Source: CBDFKQ01 sp965248855 (GTDB lineage: Bacteria; Bacteroidota; Bacteroidia; Cytophagales; 172606-1). From it: a stretch of DNA of 64,000 nt. The DNA lies in contig CBDFKQ010000024.1 of NCBI GenBank assembly GCA_965248855.1, positions 24,378 to 88,377 of the forward strand. Reading direction: 5' to 3'. The position numbers were made by a program, and so were the translations under genes. Under the pieces are notes generated by a model. It did not search any database, was not told the DNA's origin, and worked only from the letters and a program-made list of their open reading frames with translations. Shown piece by piece: positions 1 to 8,320 of the stretch (position 1 is its first letter; each line of letters starts with the position of its first letter).

Positions 1-2
1 TT

Positions 3-1229
3 AAAGAAAAACACCCCGATTTACCTGTTTTAATTATTACCGGTTATTCTGATATTAAAGTGGCAGTAAATGTAATTAAGCAGGGAGCATTCGACTATAT
101 AACAAAACCATTATTTCCGGATGAAATATTAATCACTATTCGAAAAGCTTTAGACAATAATATTGAAAATAATTCACACAATAAAAGCAATTCTTTCTCA
201 ACAACCGAACCTTCAAAACATAAAATCACACATCAGGTAGAAGGTTGTTTGTTTGGTGAAAGTATTGAATCAAAACATTTAATCAAACAAATTGAATTGG
301 TTGCACCCACCAATTTTAGTGTAATTGTGTATGGCGAAAGTGGATCGGGTAAAGAAGCCATTGCACATGAAATACATAATAAAAGTAAAAGAAAAGATCA
401 ACCATTTGTAGCTATGGATTGTGGTGCAATTTCAAAAGAACTTGCAGGCAGCGAATTGTTTGGCCATGAAAAAGGATCATTTACAGGAGCCCTAAATCAA
501 AAAATAGGTCATTTTGAATTAGCAAACGGAGGTACTTTATTTTTAGATGAGGTAGCAAATTTATCTTACGATATACAGGTTTCATTATTGCGTGTTGTTC
601 AGGAAAGAAAATTAAAAAGGATTGGGGGCACTAAAGAAATTTCGATTGATGTAAGAATTATTGTAGCCAGTAATGAAAAATTACTTGAAGCCTGTAAAAA
701 GGGTAAATTCAGAGAAGATTTATATCACCGATTTAATGAGTTTACTATTGATGTACCCCCACTGCGCGATAGGAACAGCGATATAATGATGTTCGCAGAA
801 TATTTTTTAAACCATACCAATAATGAGTTGGAAAAAGACATAAAAGGTTTTTCTCCGGATGTAATTGAAAATTTTATGACTTACCCATGGTATGGAAACC
901 TGAGAGAATTAAAAAATGTAATTAAGCGTGCCACTTTACTATCTGACGGTGATTGGATTGAAGCAAAATCTTTGCCATTTGAACTTTCAAACCACAGCAG
1001 GTTATTATTTATGGAAAGCGGTTCAGGGCCGGAGAATCAGGCTGAAGAAAGTTTATTAATTCCAAACTCTCAAAAACCAAACTTAAAATCTGCTGCCTCA
1101 GAAGCAGAGTACGAAATGATTTTAAAAATATTAAAACAAGTAAATTTCAATAAAAGCAAGGCTGCCCGTTTATTGGATATAGATAGAAAAACACTTTATA
1201 ATAAAATGAAAAATTATAATTTGGAATAA
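3..1229 (+). CDS. Sigma-54-dependent response regulator, NtrC family (5' partial)
   Basis: The reading frame is open from base 3, so the start and most of the receiver domain lie outside the window. What remains of the receiver is its end, with the switch-region motif LIITGYSD and the conserved KP of YITKPLFP. An AAA+ sigma-54 activation domain follows. It has Walker A GESGSGKE, the sigma-54 contact loop in the form GSFTGA (usual GAFTGA), Walker B LFLDEV and an arginine-finger region. The C-terminus is a Fis-type helix-turn-helix (NKSKAARLLDIDRKTLYNKM). By family knowledge it is phosphorylated by a histidine kinase and drives open-complex formation at sigma-54 promoters. It is followed 42 bp later by a PAS kinase, a plausible partner. 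The phospho-acceptor Asp cannot be seen because it lies upstream. Confidence 0.93.
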   Translation, partial: KEKHPDLPVLIITGYSDIKVAVNVIKQGAFDYITKPLFPDEILITIRKALDNNIENNSHNKSNSFSTTEPSKHKITHQVEGCLFGESIESKHLIKQIELVAPTNFSVIVYGESGSGKEAIAHEIHNKSKRKDQPFVAMDCGAISKELAGSELFGHEKGSFTGALNQKIGHFELANGGTLFLDEVANLSYDIQVSLLRVVQERKLKRIGGTKEISIDVRIIVASNEKLLEACKKGKFREDLYHRFNEFTIDVPPLRDRNSDIMMFAEYFLNHTNNELEKDIKGFSPDVIENFMTYPWYGNLRELKNVIKRATLLSDGDWIEAKSLPFELSNHSRLLFMESGSGPENQAEESLLIPNSQKPNLKSAASEAEYEMILKILKQVNFNKSKAARLLDIDRKTLYNKMKNYNLE

Positions 1230-1271
1230 ATTATAATTTAAAAAATAGGGTTTTTACCATGAGATGATAAT

Positions 1272-3236
1272 ATGTATCTAAAATCATTAATTCACAACAA
1301 TCACGAATCGGATTTTAAAACGTTCGATTCATTTAGAAAGATTGCAACACTTTCTCCTTATATAATTTTTATTCACAAGGCATCCGATCAGTCTTTATTA
1401 TTTATAAATAAAAGAGTAACTGACTTACTTGGATATACTGAAGAAGATATAATTAATAAGGGTGGAAATTTATTGGAAGTATTATTTAACCAAAATGACA
1501 AAGATTTTATAGTAAATCTAAAAACGACTTACAAAGATGAAAGTGATATTTTAGAATTTAAGGCATGGGTAAAACATAAGAATGGAGGAAAACGGATATT
1601 TAAAATCCGCACTATGATTTATAAAAGAAATGAAATTGGTGAAATTGAAGAAATACTTGGAATAGCAGAAGATATAACTGAAGAATATCAGTCTCTTGAA
1701 AAAATAAAGCGCAATGAAACTTTATTGTCAGAAACAGAAAAAACTCTTAAATATGGAAGTTGGTATTGGAATGTACCTACAGGTGAAATAACATGGTCTG
1801 CCGGATTACTTAAAATATTTGGTTATGAATCTACCGAAAATAATCAATTGGATTTTAATTTTTTTGTTGATCATATCCATCCGGATGATAAAGAACAAGT
1901 ATTAAAAAGTGCGGAGAATTTCCTTAAAACCGGAATAAATGACAATAATGATTATAGGATAATAACAAAGGCGGGAGAGATAAAAATATTAAATGGTAAA
2001 TCCAACATTATAGAAGGTACAAACCAAAATCCGATTAAAGTTATTGGAAGTACTGCTGATGTAACAGAAATAAGGAAGTTTCATGAAAAATTAATTGAAA
2101 ATGAAGCACTGCTTGCCGAAGCGGAAAAAATATTAGAATACGGAAGCTGGATTTATGATATTGAAACGAAAAAAGTTGACTGCTCGGATGGGTTGTGGAG
2201 AACTTTTGGGTATGAACCACAAAGTTTTGAACTGGATTTGGAAAAATATTTAAGCTTAATAGATATTCGTGATGTTGAAAATGTTAAGAATGTAATTGAT
2301 AATGCACTAAAAAATCAAGAATCGTATAACATTGAACATAGGTTAATAAAACCAAATGGAGAAGAAAGAATAATATCGGGTAAAGGAAGGCCGGTATTTG
2401 ATAAAAATAATAAATTGATAAAATTATTGGGAAGTACAGCAGATGTAACTCAATTAAGAATTGCCCAACAGGAATTGGAAAATAAAGTAATAGCGTTAAA
2501 TAGATCTAATATTGAGCTCGAACAATTTGCATATGTCGCTTCACATGATTTACAGGAACCATTAAGAAAAATTATTGCTTTTGGGGAAAGATTAGATATA
2601 AAATTTGGAAATATTTTAGGTGATGATGGGAAATTATATTTAACAAGGATGATTAGTGCTTCATTGCGAATGAAATTATTGATTGAAAATTTATTAAATT
2701 TTTCAACGATCACCAAACACAATGCAGATTTTAAACCTACTGATCTTAATGATATCTTAAAAAGTGCTTTAAGCGACCTTGATATAAAAATTGAAGAAAA
2801 AAATGCAGTAATTAATTTTGAAAATTTACCGGTAATTGAAGCCATTTCTTCTCAAATAAATCAGTTATTTTTGAATTTGATTTCAAACGCTTTGAAATTT
2901 AATAAAACAAATCAAAATATTGTAATAGATGTAAAACATGAAATGGTCTCACATCTTTTAAAAATAGATTTAGGTTTAGAATCAACTAAAGACTATATAA
3001 AGATTGATATTGTTGATAACGGCATTGGTTTCAACCAGGAATATGCCGAAAAGATTTTTATAATTTTTCAAAGGCTGCAGGGCAGGTCTGAAGAAGGATC
3101 CGGTATTGGACTGGCAATTTGTAAAAAAATTATAGAGAATCATTCAGGAAAAATATTTGCAACGAGCACAGTAGGCATTGGCTCGACTTTTACAGTAATT
3201 TTACCATTAAAACAACTTCAATTTAAAACACCTTAA
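1272..3236 (+). CDS. PAS-domain sensor histidine kinase (three PAS domains)
   Basis: The 654-residue protein has no membrane segment, so a cytoplasmic sensor is likely. Three PAS/PAC modules run at about residues 22-140, 150-275 and 285-400; the second and third are near-repeats (both contain YGSW and end GSTADVT). Then come a HisKA dimerisation helix with phospho-acceptor His425 in SHDLQEPLRK and a HATPase domain with the N box (NALKFN), DNGIGF and GSGIGLAICKK. The SHDLQEPLRK form of the H box is common in phytochrome-like kinases that pair with Rcp1-type receivers, and an Rcp1-like gene follows 26 bp downstream. The ligand or cofactor of the PAS domains cannot be read from sequence. Confidence 0.93.
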   Translation: MYLKSLIHNNHESDFKTFDSFRKIATLSPYIIFIHKASDQSLLFINKRVTDLLGYTEEDIINKGGNLLEVLFNQNDKDFIVNLKTTYKDESDILEFKAWVKHKNGGKRIFKIRTMIYKRNEIGEIEEILGIAEDITEEYQSLEKIKRNETLLSETEKTLKYGSWYWNVPTGEITWSAGLLKIFGYESTENNQLDFNFFVDHIHPDDKEQVLKSAENFLKTGINDNNDYRIITKAGEIKILNGKSNIIEGTNQNPIKVIGSTADVTEIRKFHEKLIENEALLAEAEKILEYGSWIYDIETKKVDCSDGLWRTFGYEPQSFELDLEKYLSLIDIRDVENVKNVIDNALKNQESYNIEHRLIKPNGEERIISGKGRPVFDKNNKLIKLLGSTADVTQLRIAQQELENKVIALNRSNIELEQFAYVASHDLQEPLRKIIAFGERLDIKFGNILGDDGKLYLTRMISASLRMKLLIENLLNFSTITKHNADFKPTDLNDILKSALSDLDIKIEEKNAVINFENLPVIEAISSQINQLFLNLISNALKFNKTNQNIVIDVKHEMVSHLLKIDLGLESTKDYIKIDIVDNGIGFNQEYAEKIFIIFQRLQGRSEEGSGIGLAICKKIIENHSGKIFATSTVGIGSTFTVILPLKQLQFKTP

Positions 3237-3262
3237 CCAAGTGAAACTATAATTTTAATCTC

Positions 3263-3739
3263 ATGATGGAGTCTGAAAAAGCAATTCAAATAATAAAAGA
3301 TAAAAAAAGTATAAATATACTGATAGCAGACGATGACCCGGATGACAGGCAGATGACCAAGGAAGCCTTAGAAGAAAATTATCTTTTAAACAGCTTACAT
3401 TTTGTAGAAGATGGTGAACAATTACTCGATTTCCTAAAAAGGAGGGGGAAATATAAGGATCCACTAACCAGCCCAAGGCCGGGTTTAATTTTACTGGATT
3501 TAAATATGCCCAGAAAAGATGGAAGGGAAGCATTAAATGAAATAAAATCTGATCCGGAATTAAAAAGTATTCCGGTAATTATATTTACAACATCAAAAGC
3601 AGAAGAAGACATTCTTAAATCATACAACCTTGGGGTAAATTGTTTTATAACTAAGCCCGTTACTTTTTCAGGTTTATTAGATGTTGCCCGATCTATTGGT
3701 CAATACTGGTTTGAAATTGTTGAATTGCCTAAAAGTTAA
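3263..3739 (+). CDS. Single-domain response regulator, Rcp1-like
   Basis: A lone receiver domain of 158 residues. The acidic cluster is ADDDPDD at residues 22-28, the phospho-acceptor is Asp79 in LLDLNMP, and the switch Thr and conserved Lys are in FTTSKAEED and FITKPVTF. The RRGKYKD...PRPG insertion before the phospho-Asp strand is typical of Rcp1-type receivers, the partners of phytochrome-like kinases. No output domain is present. It sits between two histidine kinases with short gaps (26 bp on each side), so it is probably co-transcribed and acts as a phosphate shuttle or sink. Confidence 0.93.
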   Translation: MMESEKAIQIIKDKKSINILIADDDPDDRQMTKEALEENYLLNSLHFVEDGEQLLDFLKRRGKYKDPLTSPRPGLILLDLNMPRKDGREALNEIKSDPELKSIPVIIFTTSKAEEDILKSYNLGVNCFITKPVTFSGLLDVARSIGQYWFEIVELPKS

Positions 3740-3764
3740 TTTAAGACAGGAAAAGAGATAAAAA

Positions 3765-5198
3765 ATGAATAATATCAGAGTACTATTGGTTGATGATGAT
3801 GAGGATGATTATATTCTCACAATTGATTATCTGAAGGAAATACCAAATAAGAAATTTGAAATAGATTGGGCAAATAATTTTAATAGTGCTTTGGAATATA
3901 TCCATAACGGCACACACGATATTTATATTTTTGATTTTTTATTGGGTGCGAAAACGGGCTTAGAATTACTTCAGCAGGCATTAAAGGTAGGTTATGAAGG
4001 TCCTGTAATTTTATTGACCGGCAAAGGAGATCAAAAAGTTGATACTGAAGCCATGCGCTTAGGTGCTTATGATTATTTAGTTAAAGGCGAATTAGATGCA
4101 GAGAAATTGGAAAGGAGTATAAGGTACGCCTTGGATAAAGCAAATACAATAAAGGCATTAAAGGAAAGTGAACGCAAGTACAGAAATGTTTTTGAGCAAA
4201 GTAAAGATATGATTTACATCACTAACTCTTCAGGTGATTTTGTGAGTGTAAATAAATCTGCAACCGAGTTACTCGGTTATACCCATGATGAATTTTTCGA
4301 TATGAAAGCCAGCCAAATTTGGGACAGTGAGGTTTACAAAGAAATTTTCGAAATAAACATGGCCGAAAATGGTGAAATAAATGACTTTGAAGTTGTTTTA
4401 AAGTCAAAAACTGATGAAAAGAAATTTTGCATAATTTCTGCTACTGCGCAAACAGATAATAATAATATCACTTATTATCAATGCATAGTACACGATATTA
4501 CTACACGCAGAAAAACAGAGAGGGCATCAACCTTATCAGAAAAAATGGGCGCTACAAACAGGCTTGTAAGAACATTAGCGCATGAAGTAAGAAATCCATT
4601 AACAAATATTAATTTATCGATTGAAAACTTAGAAAGTGAAGTTAATGATGATCTCCTGCAAGCGTATCTCGATATAATTAAAAGAAATTCAAAAAGAATA
4701 AATGATTTAATTACCGAACTTTTAAATTCATCCCGCCCATCAGAAATTATCCTTAAAAAACATTCAATTATTGATATTGTTGAATCCACCTTGCTTGAAG
4801 CTGCGGATAGGATAAATTTAAAAAATATTACTCTTGTAAAAGAATATGATTCGAATTGCAATATTGTATCTATAGATGAAAGCAAAATTAAAATAGCCTT
4901 TCTTAATTTAATAATCAATGCTATTGAAGCGATGGAAGAGCATAAGGGAATTTTAAAAGTAAGTATTTCTTCAAAAGATGATAAATGTATTGTTAATTTT
5001 GAAGATAATGGTATTGGAATTCCAAAAGAAGATTTAAGCAGGTTATTCGAACCTTATTTTACATCCAAACCAACCGGAATGGGCTTAGGCTTGGCTGCTA
5101 CATTAAATATTATTCAATCACATAAAGCAATCATTGAAGTTGAATCTGAAATTGGACTTGGTACTAAGTTTCATATCGCATTCAACCTTAATGATTAA
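3765..5198 (+). CDS. Hybrid receiver-PAS-histidine kinase
   Basis: In 477 residues the order is receiver (about 1-125, phospho-acceptor Asp57 in IFDFLLG, conserved Lys in YLVKGEL), PAS (about 135-250), HisKA with His273 in LAHEVRNPL, and HATPase with NAIEAM, DNGIGIP and GMGLGLAATLN. An N-terminal receiver ahead of a PAS-kinase lets phosphate from an upstream kinase control this kinase's activity, so the protein is probably a relay node. It lacks membrane helices. It lies 26 bp after the Rcp1-like receiver and 38 bp before a CheY-like receiver, consistent with one operon. Confidence 0.93.
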   Translation: MNNIRVLLVDDDEDDYILTIDYLKEIPNKKFEIDWANNFNSALEYIHNGTHDIYIFDFLLGAKTGLELLQQALKVGYEGPVILLTGKGDQKVDTEAMRLGAYDYLVKGELDAEKLERSIRYALDKANTIKALKESERKYRNVFEQSKDMIYITNSSGDFVSVNKSATELLGYTHDEFFDMKASQIWDSEVYKEIFEINMAENGEINDFEVVLKSKTDEKKFCIISATAQTDNNNITYYQCIVHDITTRRKTERASTLSEKMGATNRLVRTLAHEVRNPLTNINLSIENLESEVNDDLLQAYLDIIKRNSKRINDLITELLNSSRPSEIILKKHSIIDIVESTLLEAADRINLKNITLVKEYDSNCNIVSIDESKIKIAFLNLIINAIEAMEEHKGILKVSISSKDDKCIVNFEDNGIGIPKEDLSRLFEPYFTSKPTGMGLGLAATLNIIQSHKAIIEVESEIGLGTKFHIAFNLND

Positions 5199-5236
5199 AA
5201 ATAATTTTTAGTATTAACGTTAATTTTAAAAAGAAA

Positions 5237-5620
5237 ATGAAAAAGAAAATTTTAGTAATTGATGATGAAACCGTAATACGTGACAGTATTAAAAAAATTC
5301 TGGAGAGGGAGGGCTATACTGTTGAAACTGTTGCCAACATAAGGGATGCTGTCGATAAAGTTGCTTTTACCGATTATGATTTAATCACTTGCGATGTAAT
5401 GATTCCTGCACTTGGCGGTTTTGAATTAATTGATCAAATTAAAGCGGATCCCACTAAAAAAAATATACCAATTTTAATGATTACCGGGGTCGACAAGGAT
5501 ATATTAGATATGACCCGCCATGAAGCTGATGAAGTAATTACAAAACCATTTGAATCAAAAGAATTAATTGAAAAAGTAAAAAGATTATTAACTGAAAGCG
5601 CTTCTGTTGAAAGCAAGTAA
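5237..5620 (+). CDS. CheY-like response regulator
   Basis: A lone receiver of 127 residues with acidic pair Asp9-Asp10, phospho-acceptor Asp53 in TCDVMIP, Thr in MITGVD and Lys in VITKPFES. There is no DNA-binding or enzymatic output domain. It closes the run of five signalling genes and is followed within 20 bp by a strong intrinsic terminator, which marks the operon end. It is a likely substrate for one or both kinases upstream. Confidence 0.93.
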   Translation: MKKKILVIDDETVIRDSIKKILEREGYTVETVANIRDAVDKVAFTDYDLITCDVMIPALGGFELIDQIKADPTKKNIPILMITGVDKDILDMTRHEADEVITKPFESKELIEKVKRLLTESASVESK

Positions 5621-5638
5621 AATATTTTTAGATTTAGA

Positions 5639-5677
5639 GTACCGCATTTTAAAAGAATGCGGTACTTTTTTATTTTT
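5639..5677 (+). terminator. Intrinsic terminator of the two-component operon
   Basis: A perfect 10-bp stem (GTACCGCATT at 5639-5648, AATGCGGTAC at 5656-5665) with a 7-nt loop, followed by a T-rich tail (TTTTTTATTTTT). Confidence 0.9.
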
Positions 5678-5694
5678 AAATGAAAATATTTTAA

Positions 5695-6287
5695 ATGAAT
5701 AAAACCTTTACACCTCAACAACTTATAAATGGGTATATAAATGGCTATTTTCCAATGGCAGATAGCGATACAGAAGAAATTTTATGGTATTCCCCTGATC
5801 CCAGAGCAATTATTCCTATCAAAACTTATAAGGCGCAAAAATCATTGCGACCAATTCTTAACAAAAAAATTTTCGAAATCAGGTATAACACTTCATTCAA
5901 AAAAATTATGGAAGGTTGTGCAAGTTTAAGAAAGGATGAAGAAGGGACATGGATATCAAAAAATATTATAAAAAATTATTGTACCCTTCATCAACTTGGG
6001 CTTGCGCACAGTGTTGAAGCTTTTTATAATAATGAACTTGTCGGTGGTTTATATGGCGTTGCATTGGGCGCAGCCTTTTTTGGAGAATCAATGTTTTATA
6101 AAGTGCCTAATGCTTCAAAAGTTTGTTTTCATCATTTAATTGAAAAACTAAAGAAAAAAACTTCGAATTATTAGACACCCAGTTTATGAATGATAATGTA
6201 CTTCGGTTTGGTGCAATAGAAATACCAAAAGAAGAATATTTAATTTTATTACAAGAAGCTGTTTGTAAAAAAGTAAGTTTTATTTAA
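5695..6287 (+). pseudogene. aat: Leucyl/phenylalanyl-tRNA-protein transferase, frameshifted in an A7 run
   Basis: The enzyme adds Leu or Phe from aminoacyl-tRNA to N-terminal Arg/Lys of proteins, making N-end-rule degrons. Family motifs are clear: GYFPMADSD, ILWYSPDPRAI, GTWISKN, AHSVEAF, GGLYGVALGAAFFGESMF. The initial frame runs to a stop at 6174 (159 residues) and ends in KLKKKTSNY. Reading one base back from the A run at 6154-6160 gives the missing family C-terminus (NFELLDTQFMNDN, then LRFGAIEIP, equivalent to the LIDCQ...LGAREIPR region of E. coli Aat) with a stop at 6285-6287, about 197 residues in all. So the gene is intact except for one missing A. The cause could be a real mutation, polymerase or ribosome slippage on the homopolymer, or a sequencing error. 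The N-terminus lacks the leader of about 30 residues seen in E. coli. Confidence 0.85.
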
Positions 6288-6290
6288 AAA

Positions 6291-6770
6291 TCAATCAAGC
6301 GTTTCGGGGAAGATACTTTTTGCTTTTTCCAATATTGAATCCGTTTTTTGTTTTACCTCAGTAATTTTTATTTTCTCGTCTTCCAAATACCTCACTTTTT
6401 TTTCTTCTTTCATTTCTTTCATATTAGGATCGAAATGATGCATCCAATTCATCATCCCATCATCTGCAGCTTGCAAACCGGTTAATAAAGAATCAAGTTT
6501 TAATTTTTCAATTTTAACGTTCAATTTTGGATTTACTTTTGTTAAACTATCCAACTCTTTTATTCTTTTATTTGTCTTTCCTTTTAAAATCATTATTTCA
6601 TCCATTTTAGGCATTACATTATCATGCACATCCATTACTTCACTGTAAAGTTTTCCGGATGGAGTTATGTCTTCTTTGTCAGAATGTATTTCTTTTTTTT
6701 CGCTACAAGAGAAAAATAAGAATATAGAACAAATAAGAAATACAATTGAATTTTTATAAAAGATTTTCAT
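6291..6770 (-). CDS. Small charged lipoprotein, function unknown
   Basis: The 159-residue protein starts with a lipoprotein signal (hydrophobic residues 8-20, lipobox FFSC with Cys about 22). The rest is Lys/Glu-rich and predicted helical. It contains the distinctive stretch DDGMMNWMHHFDPNMK around residues 103-118. Similar short lipoproteins of unknown role are common in Bacteroidota. The gene ends 4 bp from the shifted end of aat on the opposite strand, which itself argues that aat really ends at 6287. No function is assigned. Confidence 0.75.
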   Translation of the reverse strand: MKIFYKNSIVFLICSIFLFFSCSEKKEIHSDKEDITPSGKLYSEVMDVHDNVMPKMDEIMILKGKTNKRIKELDSLTKVNPKLNVKIEKLKLDSLLTGLQAADDGMMNWMHHFDPNMKEMKEEKKVRYLEDEKIKITEVKQKTDSILEKAKSIFPETLD

Positions 6771-6800
6771 GTAGAATTATTTTTTAAAATTTTTATTAAA

Positions 6801-6970
6801 TTATGAATATACTGATATCGATAAACTGATAAAATTATTTAATTATTTAATTATTTTACTTGAAGTTTTTTTTGGGTTAGGGATTGCAGTGTAAATCTTT
6901 TTGTGAGGTACGAACAAAAGATTGTAACGTAAAGCCCTGCCAAGGGCAACCCCCAAACATTTATTTTATA
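6801..6970 (+). repeat. Composite dispersed repeat, copy A
   Basis: The head (6801-6840) is an AT-rich near-palindrome with GATATCGATAAACTGATAAA. The body (about 6874-6970) starts GGGTTAGGGATTGCAGTG and ends CCCCCAAACATTTATTT. The body centre is a hairpin, left arm 6894-6904, right arm 6914-6923. It matches copy B (15410-15566, opposite strand) almost base for base and copy C (60118-60285) more loosely. The gap between the lipoprotein and acyltransferase genes (6771-7033) holds nothing else recognisable. Confidence 0.85.
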
Positions 6971-7033
6971 TTTAAACAAATTTTAAAAAATTTAACTTAA
7001 TAATTAACAAAACGATCTATATCAATACCAAAA

Positions 7034-8215
7034 TTATATTTTCTTCGGTTTCATTCCAAAAAGAAATCTTACAGTGTTATATGGCCTTATTAAAAATTCA
7101 TAACTACCCAAGCATAAAAATATGGTTACAAAGCTTGTAAAAATAAATTTTGTACTTATTTCATCATTCGTTTTTACTACGTAATAGGCAATAATAACAA
7201 TAATAGTCTGATGCAAAATATAAAAAGCATAAATACCTTCATTTGCCCGGATTAAAAATTTATTATTGAAATTGAGATATTTTTTTCCATATCCAAGTAT
7301 TGCCATCACCCAACACCAGGCATTAAAAATTAATATGGCTCTAAAAAAAATAAATAACCATCCGGAGCCCGGCTCATCCAAATCATTCCATCTGATTATA
7401 TTTACAAAAAGCAAACAAAAAAACGCAAGTTTTAATGATAATTTTCTATTTTTTTCAATATCGCTCCATAATGTATTAAGGTTAACAAAATAACCAAATA
7501 AGAAAAATAAAAAGTAGTAGATAAGCATTGTTAAATCTTTTACAATATTCTGTGGGCCGGGATATTTATCGATTAAAGTAATGTAAACAAGTATTAAAGG
7601 AAGGGCCAAAAAATAAATACTCAGCTTATTTATCAAATTTGAAAAAGAGTTTATAAAAGTTTTACCCGATTTACTTTTCCACCATAAAAATATCGGAAGG
7701 CCAACAAGTGAAAAGATAAATAAATAAGCAATAAACCATAAGTGGTGCCAGCTAAAATTACCTTTAAGGTATGGCTCAAATTGGAAAACATATTTATAAA
7801 ATTCCAAATACGAATATGTTTGACCTTGGGTAAGCCTTTCAAAATAAATTTGAGGAGGAACGATTACCAGCATACCAAATACAAGCGGAATAAAAAGCCT
7901 TTTAAATCTTTCCCAAATATATTTACCGGAAGTGCGCATACTCAATAAATAATAAGTACCCGTACCGGAAATAAAAAATAATAAGGCCATTCTCCAGCGT
8001 GACAAAAAAAACATCCATTCCCGGAAAATTTCACTTGTCGTGTTATTTTTAATATGCCAACCCCAATCATTAACGAATATCATTCCTGTATGATAAAAAA
8101 CTAATAATACGATAGCAATAACCCTAAGCCAATCCAAATCATACCTTCGGGTGCTTTGTTTTTCTGTTTCAGAAACCATTTCTGTTGTTTGTGAGGAATT
8201 AATTAATGTGTTCAT
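7034..8215 (-). CDS. Membrane acyltransferase, Acyl_transf_3 family
   Basis: An integral membrane protein of about 393 residues with roughly ten hydrophobic helices. The family signature opens it: RRYDLDWLRVIAIVLLVFYH with the conserved His after the first helix, then a cytoplasmic RRMALLFFISGTG-like stretch. Members transfer acyl groups, usually acetyl or succinyl, to surface glycans or other exported molecules. A longer frame exists from a TTG at 8239, but the ATG at 8215 gives the better start. The gene follows an AraC-type gene by 105 bp on the same strand; that gap holds two inverted repeats, 8260-8279 (TTACAA/TTGTAA) and 8286-8309 (CGTTCG/CGAACG), which could be operators. Confidence 0.85.
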   Translation of the reverse strand: MNTLINSSQTTEMVSETEKQSTRRYDLDWLRVIAIVLLVFYHTGMIFVNDWGWHIKNNTTSEIFREWMFFLSRWRMALLFFISGTGTYYLLSMRTSGKYIWERFKRLFIPLVFGMLVIVPPQIYFERLTQGQTYSYLEFYKYVFQFEPYLKGNFSWHHLWFIAYLFIFSLVGLPIFLWWKSKSGKTFINSFSNLINKLSIYFLALPLILVYITLIDKYPGPQNIVKDLTMLIYYFLFFLFGYFVNLNTLWSDIEKNRKLSLKLAFFCLLFVNIIRWNDLDEPGSGWLFIFFRAILIFNAWCWVMAILGYGKKYLNFNNKFLIRANEGIYAFYILHQTIIVIIAYYVVKTNDEISTKFIFTSFVTIFLCLGSYEFLIRPYNTVRFLFGMKPKKI

Positions 8216-8259
8216 GAGCTTATTTAATTGTTTGCTCAAAAATGAAAAAGATATATCGT

Positions 8260-8309
8260 TTACAAGTATGTTTTTGTAAGGGGGTCGTTCGTACTTATAA
8301 ATTCGAACG
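8260..8309. promoter_or_regulatory. Two short inverted repeats upstream of the acyltransferase
   Basis: TTACAA (8260-8265) pairs with TTGTAA (8274-8279), and CGTTCG (8286-8291) pairs with CGAACG (8304-8309). They lie between the AraC-type gene and the acyltransferase start at 8215. They may be binding sites for that regulator; this is inference from position only. Confidence 0.3.
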
Positions 8310-8320
8310 TTATATTTGTT

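Noticed and set aside
6154..6161. Canonical A AAA AAC minus-one slippery heptamer in aat
   Set aside because: The heptamer is present as letters, but it is out of phase with the reading frame (frame is AAA AAA ACT), so a classical two-tRNA slip does not fit. Simple homopolymer slippage or an indel is more likely.
6874..6970. tRNA or rRNA fragment in the repeat body
   Set aside because: GGGATTGCAGTG and the GC-rich end do not form a cloverleaf or match rRNA. Three intergenic copies fit a dispersed repeat better.
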